A stretch of DNA of 64,000 bases, from NCBI RefSeq assembly GCF_030035605.1, contig NZ_CP106736.1:1984001-2048000 (forward strand), written 5' to 3'. The translations under genes were made by a program, and so were the position numbers. This stretch comes from Silvimonas soli (GTDB lineage: Bacteria > Pseudomonadota > Gammaproteobacteria > Burkholderiales > Chitinibacteraceae). The notes beneath the pieces were generated by a model. It made no database searches. It was not told the origin of the DNA and saw only the letters and a list, made by a program, of their open reading frames with translations. Shown in pieces: positions 35,881 to 42,916 of this stretch (the first letter of the stretch is position 1; the number at the start of each line of letters is the position of its first letter).

Positions 35881-36687
35881 ATGGCAGAAGGACATTTTGA
35901 TGCGCCGGTGTTTATCAAGGAGTTGTATGAAACAACGGTCAACATCACAGATACCCCCTTCTTCTATAACGATGGCGGACAGCCGGTTTATCTGAATGCG
36001 CTGCCAGCCGGGGTCACACCGCTGGAACCGGCGACAACTAATCCGGCAGTAGCCATTGGCAATGAATACGTCGTCGCCGAGGTCATGGGCATTAAACCGA
36101 CGCCACCCTATGGCGTGGAAACCCAGTTGGGATTTATCGCCAAAGAAGTGGTGTATGAACCGATGTGGGCCACGCGCGATATTGCCGCCGCATTTGGCAT
36201 CACGCTGGTCGAACCCGGTCAGGGCGTTCCGCTAAGTAGCCCGGTACACACGCTCTCCCAAGTCGAATATGAATACGGCGTCTTTGCCGGACATTGGTCG
36301 CCTTATCAGAACACCGGCAACAATCTACTCACCGTGGTGTGCACAGACCTGGAACATCACGACTTTCCGCATGTTTTTGCCTCTACCGATCCCGAATTTC
36401 CGTTGGTGATTTCGGTAGCCAGATACTGGCCCAAGCTCTCAAAAATCCGCGTGGCAGACTTGTGGGTACGGCGTGGTTGTGCGCTTTATATCCCACCCAA
36501 ACCAGCCCACGACAACCCGGAATGCATTGATCTGCATAACAACCGTAACTCGGCCCGGGCATGCTGGGGCGATATCAAACACAGTTCGGTGGTGACCAAA
36601 ACACTGCTGCAAACCGAAAACGGCTTCTTTTACTGGTACTGGAACGCCGCGCCTACGGTGCATACCAACCTGACCGCGGTGCGTTAA
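35881..36687 (+). CDS. Orphan protein of unknown function (268 aa)
   Basis: This soluble protein has no signal peptide or TM segment and is rich in aromatic residues (many W, Y, F). Its N-terminal half (EGHFDAPVFIKELYETTV, PVYLNALPAGVTPLEPATT) and the long middle stretch with HTLSQVEYEYGVFAGHWSPY suggest a beta-rich fold. Several Cys (VVCTDLEHH, RRGCALYIPP, PECIDLHN, RACWGD) could bind metal or form disulfides. I do not recognise the family. It is 48 bp upstream of the diguanylate cyclase and may be cotranscribed with it. The ribosome site is poor, so the exact start is uncertain. Confidence 0.6.
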   Translation: MAEGHFDAPVFIKELYETTVNITDTPFFYNDGGQPVYLNALPAGVTPLEPATTNPAVAIGNEYVVAEVMGIKPTPPYGVETQLGFIAKEVVYEPMWATRDIAAAFGITLVEPGQGVPLSSPVHTLSQVEYEYGVFAGHWSPYQNTGNNLLTVVCTDLEHHDFPHVFASTDPEFPLVISVARYWPKLSKIRVADLWVRRGCALYIPPKPAHDNPECIDLHNNRNSARACWGDIKHSSVVTKTLLQTENGFFYWYWNAAPTVHTNLTAVR

Positions 36688-36735
36688 TCAAAACAACCGC
36701 CATTCGGTCCAACAAACAATTCAGGAAACCCCGGC

Positions 36736-37677
36736 ATGTCTGATATCCACGATCTTGATAGCGATAGCGCGGTTTACAAAACGCTGCTGGAATCCACCCA
36801 AGCCATTCCCTGGAAAATTGACTGGGCCAGCATGCAATTTGCCTATATCGGACCGCAGATTGAGCCATTGCTGGGCTGGAGCCAGGACAGCTGGGTTTCC
36901 GCCGAAGACTGGGCGATGCGCATTCACCCGGATGACCGCGATTACGTGGTGAATTTCTGCATTTCGCAATCCAAAGCCGGGATAGACCATGAAGCAGACT
37001 ACCGCGCGCTGACCAAAGACAACGGCTACGTGTGGATACGCGATGTCGTGCACGTGGTGCGAGACGAGAATGGCGAGGCGCAATCGCTGGTCGGGTTCAT
37101 GTTTGATATCAGCGAGCGCAAAAAGACCGAAGAAAAACTGATCAGCCTGCAAAAAGAACTGGAAGCGTTGTCATTCAAAGACGGGCTGACCGGCATCGCT
37201 AACCGGCGCCGCTTCGACTCCAGCCTGGATGTGGAATGGACCAACGCCCAGCGTACTGGGCAACCGCTCTCGCTCATTTTGCTCGATATCGATTTCTTCA
37301 AACAATACAACGACCGTTACGGGCATATCCTGGGCGACAAATGTCTGACCCGCGTGGCCCAGACATTGAGCCTGGCCATTGCCGGCCCCAGAGACATTGC
37401 GGCGCGATTTGGCGGTGAGGAGTTCGTGATTTTACTGCCAGAAACCGACGAAAACGGGGCGCGTGAGGTGGCGGAGCGGTGTCAGCGGCTAATTGAAAAA
37501 CTGCAGATTCTGCATGAGAAAGCGGACGACGTTCAGGTGCTCACAGTCAGCATGGGCGTCGGAACTATCGTCCCGAGCGCAGGCATGGAAGCCACGGACT
37601 TCATTCAGGCCGTAGACAAATGCCTTTATAGCGCCAAACAAAATGGCCGCAACCGGATCGAATCGGCACGCATTTAA
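36736..37677 (+). CDS. PAS-GGDEF diguanylate cyclase
   Basis: This 313-residue cytoplasmic protein has an N-terminal PAS/PAC sensor (about 15-135, ending FMFDISERKKTEEKL), a linker helix and a GGDEF domain (about 145-310). The active-site loop is intact (RFGGEEFVILLPETDENG) and the metal-binding LLDIDFFKQYNDRYGH is present, so it should make c-di-GMP from two GTP. The inhibitory I-site RxxD is absent (GPRD at that position), so product inhibition may be weak. AGGAAAC precedes the ATG. It lies 4 kb upstream of the nfrB operon, whose glycosyltransferase has a c-di-GMP-type module; a link is plausible but not shown. Confidence 0.92.
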   Translation: MSDIHDLDSDSAVYKTLLESTQAIPWKIDWASMQFAYIGPQIEPLLGWSQDSWVSAEDWAMRIHPDDRDYVVNFCISQSKAGIDHEADYRALTKDNGYVWIRDVVHVVRDENGEAQSLVGFMFDISERKKTEEKLISLQKELEALSFKDGLTGIANRRRFDSSLDVEWTNAQRTGQPLSLILLDIDFFKQYNDRYGHILGDKCLTRVAQTLSLAIAGPRDIAARFGGEEFVILLPETDENGAREVAERCQRLIEKLQILHEKADDVQVLTVSMGVGTIVPSAGMEATDFIQAVDKCLYSAKQNGRNRIESARI

Positions 37678-37708
37678 CCCTGGACTCTGCTGCGCCGATT
37701 GCCATCAT

Positions 37709-37883
37709 GTAGCCCGGATGAAGCGTGCCCCTCGGGGTACCCTCACAAGGCGCCTGGATATCGCATATAACGGTTGCAGCGGGGTGGCGAGAATCCGGGG
37801 GATTGCAATGCATCAACCAATAACTGGCATTCGCCTTTGCCAATATTTGGCCCCGGATTCTCGCTTCGCTTCATCCGGGCTAC
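37709..37883. repeat. REP/MITE-like palindrome with internal insertion (copy 4)
   Basis: It begins GTAGCCCGGATGAAGCG and ends CGCTTCATCCGGGCTAC like other copies. In the left arm about 50-60 bp (37726 to about 37776) separate GAAGCG from CAGCGGGG, so the arm is interrupted. It lies between the convergent cyclase and beta-propeller genes. Confidence 0.85.
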
Positions 37884-37904
37884 ATCTGAGTCTGAGCTGA
37901 AAGA

Positions 37905-38549
37905 TCAACCAGCGGCCCGCTTGGGCCGCCGTACCGTCCGCAACTTGCCACTGCCGCCGCCGCCGCAGAAAAACTGATCCGCGCCGTCTGATTCCAGACC
38001 AGACACGCCTACACCTTCCGGCATCTCCAGCCGTTCCAGCACTTCGCCGGTTTGCGGGTCGATGTGGCGCAGTTCGCTGGCGTCGTTTTCCCAGGTGCCG
38101 TGCCACAGTTCGGAATCCACCCAGGTTACGCCCGTCACAAAACGGTTGGATTCAATGCTGCGCAAGATCGCACCGGTTTCGGGGTCGATCTGGTGGATTT
38201 TGCGTTCGCGATACGCGCCTACCCACAGCGTGCCCTCGGCCCAGGCCATGCCCGAGTCACCACCGCCGCCAGGCGCAGGAATGGTGGCCAGGGTGTCGCC
38301 CGTTTGCGGGTCAAGCTTGAGGATGCGGTCGCCGGAAATCTGGAACAAATGCTGGCCATCGAACGCCGTGCCCGCGTGGGCGGAAATGTTCAGCGCACGT
38401 TTCGGCTCGCCACTGGCCGGGTCCAGCGCGGTGAGGGTTTCACCGGTCGCAATCCAGACTTGTTGGCCGTCGTACGTCACCCCACCAATCTGGCTCACAC
38501 CAGGAAAAGGGCCGTACTCGCGGATGATTTCTGCTGGTAGTCGCTTCAT
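37905..38549 (-). CDS. Beta-propeller protein (YncE/glutamine-cyclotransferase-like)
   Basis: This 214-residue protein starts at ATG 38549 (AGGAT upstream). It consists of repeated blade-like units marked by LDPASGE, LDPQTGD, IDPETGA and IDPQTGE, each followed by a beta-hairpin with a W or Y. It has no signal peptide. The C-terminus has a Gly-rich and Lys/Arg-rich end (CGGGGSGKLRTVRRPKR). Proteins of this type bind a ligand or substrate in the propeller centre; function is unknown. It is 38 bp downstream of a regulator on the same strand and is probably cotranscribed with it. Confidence 0.65.
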   Translation of the reverse strand: MKRLPAEIIREYGPFPGVSQIGGVTYDGQQVWIATGETLTALDPASGEPKRALNISAHAGTAFDGQHLFQISGDRILKLDPQTGDTLATIPAPGGGGDSGMAWAEGTLWVGAYRERKIHQIDPETGAILRSIESNRFVTGVTWVDSELWHGTWENDASELRHIDPQTGEVLERLEMPEGVGVSGLESDGADQFFCGGGGSGKLRTVRRPKRAAG

Positions 38550-38587
38550 GTTTGTATCCTGGTTACTGGGTGCGGATGAGTACCATG

Positions 38588-39805
38588 TTAGCCACCTGGC
38601 AACGGCGCAGAGAGTAACAACGTTGTCGTGAATCCCGGTGCGGGCGGCGTCAACCAGCGTCTGGCACGACCGTGGCCCAAGGCCTGCACCTTGCCCGCCT
38701 CTGACAGCACGTCGAGCGAGCGCTGGATTGTGCGCTGACTCGCCCCAAGTGCTAGCGCCAGCGCAGAACTGGACCACGCTTCGCCATCGGCCAGGCAGGC
38801 CAGCACCGCCGCATGCTTCTCTTCTACCGGCCGCGCAAGCACAACCACCTCCGATGAATGCGGCACCAGCGTGAATCCGCGGGGCGTAGCGCTAACCTCT
38901 GCCAGCGTGCCCAGCACAGCGCGCAAACGGCCGATTTCAACCCGCAACCGCGCCCGATGTGATTCGTCGGCATGCCTGGCCCGAAACGCCCGCGCGACCA
39001 GCGTGTCTCTGGGCACATCGGCTGGCCACGCTTCAGCCAACGCGCGCGCCAGCACGAACAACACCGGACGCCTTGCCAGCGCGATTACTGTGTTGGTATC
39101 GCACACCACGTGGCGGCAGGCATCCACGATCAGCGCCTTTGAAGCCAATAATACTTCGACCTCATCGAGCAGGATGGGCCGTTCTTCACCTCGCACGATC
39201 AAGCGGGCGGCAGGTGTGTTCAGCATAAACATTGCACTGCCCACTTCTGCCGACAGAGCGGGAATACGGGCGCGGCGGGCGGCGCTTTCAGCCCGGGCCA
39301 ACGCAGCGCGGGCAGCGGTCGCCTGCAGCCGCCGCATGGCGATGCCCGCCACCATCAGTTCATGTGCAGTGCTTAAAACCGGCGGCAATCCGGTTGGATC
39401 AAGGCTGGCTAGCAGCATCTCGGCGGCGTCCAGTTGCCCGATCAACAATTGGTGTCGCACTTCCAGATACTGCGCATGCGCGGCGTTGATCTGGTCACCG
39501 TGTGCGGCCAGCGTTGCCCGCGCGGTGGCGAGCGCCTTGGCGGGCCAGCCCAGATCACGCGAGGCGAGTGCGATTTCTGCCTCAGCCACCACGCAACGCG
39601 CCCGTGCCACTGCCTCTTTCGCGCCAAATGCACGCGCTGCACTACGCACCAGCGCCTTCGCCCGCACGAAATCGCCCAATTGCGCGAGAGCAATTCCGCG
39701 CAGCGCCAACGCCGGTGGGTCGTTGCGCAAGGCCACAAAATTCAGAGCACCCAGCGGGTCTCCCGCCGCCAGCGCGCCCGCCGCCGCCGTGATCAGTGAG
39801 TCCAT
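38588..39805 (-). CDS. Winged-helix transcriptional regulator with N-terminal helical repeats
   Basis: This 405-residue Ala-rich protein has an N-terminal alpha-helical (TPR-like) region (about 5-190) with ALARRG-type repeats, then a middle domain (about 200-320). A C-terminal winged-helix segment (about 340-385; SSSALALALGASQRTIQRSLDVL) has a typical recognition helix. It is probably a regulator, divergent from the DUF899 gene and upstream of the propeller gene, so it may control both. It has many Ala and Arg codons. Signal unknown. Confidence 0.6.
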   Translation of the reverse strand: MDSLITAAAGALAAGDPLGALNFVALRNDPPALALRGIALAQLGDFVRAKALVRSAARAFGAKEAVARARCVVAEAEIALASRDLGWPAKALATARATLAAHGDQINAAHAQYLEVRHQLLIGQLDAAEMLLASLDPTGLPPVLSTAHELMVAGIAMRRLQATAARAALARAESAARRARIPALSAEVGSAMFMLNTPAARLIVRGEERPILLDEVEVLLASKALIVDACRHVVCDTNTVIALARRPVLFVLARALAEAWPADVPRDTLVARAFRARHADESHRARLRVEIGRLRAVLGTLAEVSATPRGFTLVPHSSEVVVLARPVEEKHAAVLACLADGEAWSSSALALALGASQRTIQRSLDVLSEAGKVQALGHGRARRWLTPPAPGFTTTLLLSAPLPGG

Positions 39806-39930
39806 GCAAATCCCGCCAAACTTGTCACTCCCTCGCGTTTCAGGCCCGGTACTAATCTAGCACACGTCACTCAACCACCTTGTCGCAGGCAGTTCTGACC
39901 GAACGGCGAGGCTTCTCAACGGAGATCATC

Positions 39931-40698
39931 ATGATGACGACGCACGTAACTGGAACTCACGAAGAATGGCTGGCCGCGCGACTGAAATTGCTGGCGGCTG
40001 AAAAACAGCTCACGCATCACAGCGATCTGCTGGCGCAACAACGCCAGGCACTGCCGTGGGTTCGCGTGGACAAGACCTACCGCTTTGAAACCGACAAGGG
40101 CAGCGCAACACTGAAAGACCTGTTTCAGGGTCGCTCGCAATTGCTGGTGTATCACTTCATGTTCGGGCCGGACTACACCGCCGGTTGCCCGTCTTGCTCG
40201 GCCATTGCTGATAGCTTCGACGGCTTTGTCTCCCATCTGGCCAATCACGACGTGACGCTGGCGGCGGTTTCCCGCGCACCGATTGCCAAACTGAGCGCCT
40301 ACAAAGAGCGCATGGGTTGGTCGTTTCCGTGGGCCTCTTCGCAGGGCGGCGATTTCAACTTTGACTTCAACGTGTCATTCACTGAGGAGGAACAACGCAA
40401 GGGCGATATTGAATACAACTATATGCGCGGTGCGCATGCCATGGACGCCGTTCCGGCACCAGAACCGGTGGTGCAGTTTGCCAACAGTTGCGGTACCGAC
40501 GCGGCTACGTATGCGCGCGATCGCCCGGGATTGAGCGCCTTCGTCATGGAAGATGGAGTGATCTATCACACCTATTCCACCTATGCCCGCGGGCTGGACG
40601 GCATCTGGGGCATGTACCAATGGCTCGATCGCGCGCCGCTGGGCCGCAACGAGACGGGCATCTGGTGGCGCCGTCATGACGAGTACGAAAAGTGCTAA
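39931..40698 (+). CDS. DUF899 thioredoxin-like family protein
   Basis: This 255-residue protein (start 39931 with GGAG 6 nt upstream; an in-frame ATG at 39934 is alternative) matches DUF899. It has an N-terminal helix pair, LLVYHFMFGPDYTAGCPSCSAIADSFDG with a CPSC motif at the thioredoxin position, and the C-terminal YHTYSTYARGLDGIWGMYQWLDRAP signature. It is cytoplasmic and probably redox-active. It overlaps the next gene by 7 bp, so the two are translationally coupled. Confidence 0.9.
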   Translation: MMTTHVTGTHEEWLAARLKLLAAEKQLTHHSDLLAQQRQALPWVRVDKTYRFETDKGSATLKDLFQGRSQLLVYHFMFGPDYTAGCPSCSAIADSFDGFVSHLANHDVTLAAVSRAPIAKLSAYKERMGWSFPWASSQGGDFNFDFNVSFTEEEQRKGDIEYNYMRGAHAMDAVPAPEPVVQFANSCGTDAATYARDRPGLSAFVMEDGVIYHTYSTYARGLDGIWGMYQWLDRAPLGRNETGIWWRRHDEYEKC

Positions 40699-41537
40699 GG
40701 CATGGCAGCAGCGTTGTGGCCGTACGCGGGAAGCGGGCGGCTGCAACCCGCCCATCTCCCGTTCCCGCTTCCCGTGGTGTCTTCTTCGGCAGCCTGGCAC
40801 TGCTGTTTGTGGTGAGCGCGGCTATGACCATCATCTGGTGCCGTTCGATGGCGGATATGGATGGCATGACTATGCCAGGCGACTGGACCATGTCCATGAC
40901 CTGGATGCGCATGCCGGGCCAGACCTGGTTGCGCGCCGGGGCGGTGTTCCTTGGCATGTGGGTGATGATGATGGTGGCCATGATGCTGCCAGCGCTCGCC
41001 CCCGTGCTGTGGCGCTACCAGCAATGGGCAAGCCGTTCAGCCCATGCCCGGCCAGCCCGGCTCACCATCCTGGTGGGTCTGGCTTACTTTAGCGTGTGGA
41101 CGATGGTTGGTCTGGCTGCCTTCCTGGTCGGGATCACGCTGGCAACCCTGGCGATGCAGCAACCCGTGTTGGCGCGCGCCGTGCCAAGTCTGGCAGGAAC
41201 CGTGGTGCTGATGGCTGGCGCGCTGCAATTCACCCGCTGGAAAGCGCATTTGCTGGCCTGCTGCCGAGGCAGCTCCGGCCATGGCGGCGAGTTCGGGCCG
41301 GCCAATGCCAGCAATGCGTGGCGCTATGGCCTGCAACTGGGTAGCCACTGCTGCCAGTGCTGCGCCGGACTCACCGCAATCTTGCTGGTCGGCGGTGTAA
41401 TGGACCTGCGCATGATGGCCATCGTCACTGCCGCCATTAGCGCCGAACGCCTGGCCGCACGTGGCAAAACGGTGGCATACGCAATTGGCATCGTCGCTGT
41501 CGTGGGGGGGCTATTGCTGATTGTGCGAAATATCTAG
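40692..41537 (+). CDS. DUF2182 integral membrane protein (metal-binding type)
   Basis: This protein of about 281 residues (GTG start at 40692, overlapping the DUF899 stop) has six to seven TM helices. The family core WVMMMVAMMLPALAPV follows a Met/His-rich first loop (MADMDGMTMPGDWTMSMTWMRM). Cys pairs lie in HLLACCRGSS and GSHCCQCCAG. The Met- and Cys-rich text suggests copper or other soft-metal binding. Start uncertain; a GTG at 40716 is also possible. It pairs with the DUF899 gene. Confidence 0.85.
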   Translation: MLRHGSSVVAVRGKRAAATRPSPVPASRGVFFGSLALLFVVSAAMTIIWCRSMADMDGMTMPGDWTMSMTWMRMPGQTWLRAGAVFLGMWVMMMVAMMLPALAPVLWRYQQWASRSAHARPARLTILVGLAYFSVWTMVGLAAFLVGITLATLAMQQPVLARAVPSLAGTVVLMAGALQFTRWKAHLLACCRGSSGHGGEFGPANASNAWRYGLQLGSHCCQCCAGLTAILLVGGVMDLRMMAIVTAAISAERLAARGKTVAYAIGIVAVVGGLLLIVRNI

Positions 41538-41543
41538 CTTGGG

Positions 41544-41620
41544 AGCGTCGTCGTATATGGTCAGACCGGAGCCAGACCGTCTCTTGGCAATCAGTTGAAC
41601 CACCCACGACGCTTTTTTTT
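41544..41620 (+). terminator. Terminator-like structure with long loop (possible RNA)
   Basis: AGCGTCGT (41544-41551) pairs perfectly with ACGACGCT (41606-41613), followed by eight T residues. The 54-nt loop itself holds GGTC/GACC. It may be an unusual terminator for the DUF2182 gene or the 3' part of a small RNA. Confidence 0.5.
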
Positions 41621-41716
41621 GCGCGTTCATCAAGGTCACGCTGCCTTCTCGTAATTGTCATCCGCCAATTTCTTGTAAAGTCAAAAAATACCTATCAATA
41701 CCCTGACTTCATATTG

Positions 41717-41746
41717 TTGGTTATTTGTCAGCGATGCGGTTATATA
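41717..41746 (+). promoter_or_regulatory. Putative promoter of the wecB-nfrBA operon
   Basis: TTGGTT (41717-41722) and TATATA (41741-41746) with an 18-bp spacer, about 35 bp before the wecB ATG, in AT-rich DNA. Consensus match only. Confidence 0.35.
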
Positions 41747-41785
41747 TGTAGAGCTTTATCAATAACGCTTTCACTGGAAGTAACC

Positions 41786-42901
41786 ATGCGTGACATCCTG
41801 CTTGTCTCCGGCACCCGTCCCGAAATCATCAAGATTGCCCCGCTTTATCATGCATTGCGCTCACAGCAATGGGCACGTGTGTATTGGTTGCATACCGGGC
41901 AGCATGGTGAAATGGCGCAGCAGATTCTGGCGTGTTTTGACATCACGCCCGATATCACGCTGGAGCGCCGTGGCAGCAGTCTGGCCGACTTCAGCATCGG
42001 TTGTCGGGAGCAACTGGAGGCGGTGATGCTTAGCCGCGCCTGGTCGTTGGTAGTCGTGCAAGGTGATACCGAAAGTGCTTTTCTGGGAGCGCTGGCCGGG
42101 TTTTACCACCGGGTGCCGGTGGCTCACGTTGAAGCAGGCTTGCGCACTTACAATCCGGACCGGCCGTTCCCGGAAGAAGGCTTGCGGCAGATGATCGGCC
42201 GGGTGGCACGCTTTCACTTTGCGCCCACCGAACGGGCACGCGATGCCTTGTTGAAAGAGAACATCGCCAACAGTCACATCACGCTTAGTGGCAATACCGT
42301 GGTGGATGCCCAGCAGTGGGTCATTGCCCATCGCGGCATTTCACGCCAGGCCAGCGATCGCGGGCATATGTTGGTCACCGTGCACCGGCGCGAAAACTGG
42401 GGTCACGATGTTGAGGAAATCTGCCACGCCATTGCCGACATCGCCACCGCGCATCCGGATCTACCGGTACTGTTTCCGGTGCATTTGAACCCGGTGGTGC
42501 AAAAACCGGTGCATGACATCCTTGGCCATATTGCCAACGTGCAACTGGTGCCGCCGCTGGATTACCTGCAGATGCAGCAAGCGCTGGTCGATGCCTGGCT
42601 GGTACTGACTGACTCCGGTGGTTTGCAGGAAGAAGCTCCCACATTTGGCGTACCGCTGCTGGTATTGCGTGAAGAAACCGAGCGTCCCGAAGCCATTGAT
42701 GCAGGCTGCGCCCGGCTGGTGGGCACGAAACGGGCGACCATCGTCGAGCAGGTTGAAGCACTGTGGCAGAACAAAGCGGCGTATCAAGCCATGCAGCAGG
42801 CGGGCAATCCGTTTGGCGATGGCAAGTCGTGCGAATACATTGTGGCAACACTCAAGAAAGGCCTCGCGCATAAAGCCGATCCGGCTCCGGACTTTGCCTA
42901 A
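41786..42901 (+). CDS. wecB: UDP-N-acetylglucosamine 2-epimerase (non-hydrolysing)
   Basis: This 371-residue cytoplasmic enzyme interconverts UDP-GlcNAc and UDP-ManNAc. Family text includes VSGTRPEIIKIAPL, HTGQHGEMAQQIL, VAHVEAGLRT, TVHRRENWG and the SGGLQEEAPTFGVPLLVLREETERPE region that binds the nucleotide sugar; all are intact. ATG 41786 has GGAAG 5 nt upstream. It is the first gene of the operon, 15 bp before nfrB, and no O-antigen or ECA genes are nearby, so it seems dedicated to supplying ManNAc-type sugar to NfrB. Confidence 0.95.
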   Translation: MRDILLVSGTRPEIIKIAPLYHALRSQQWARVYWLHTGQHGEMAQQILACFDITPDITLERRGSSLADFSIGCREQLEAVMLSRAWSLVVVQGDTESAFLGALAGFYHRVPVAHVEAGLRTYNPDRPFPEEGLRQMIGRVARFHFAPTERARDALLKENIANSHITLSGNTVVDAQQWVIAHRGISRQASDRGHMLVTVHRRENWGHDVEEICHAIADIATAHPDLPVLFPVHLNPVVQKPVHDILGHIANVQLVPPLDYLQMQQALVDAWLVLTDSGGLQEEAPTFGVPLLVLREETERPEAIDAGCARLVGTKRATIVEQVEALWQNKAAYQAMQQAGNPFGDGKSCEYIVATLKKGLAHKADPAPDFA

Positions 42902-42916
42902 GCCGGGAGTGCATTG

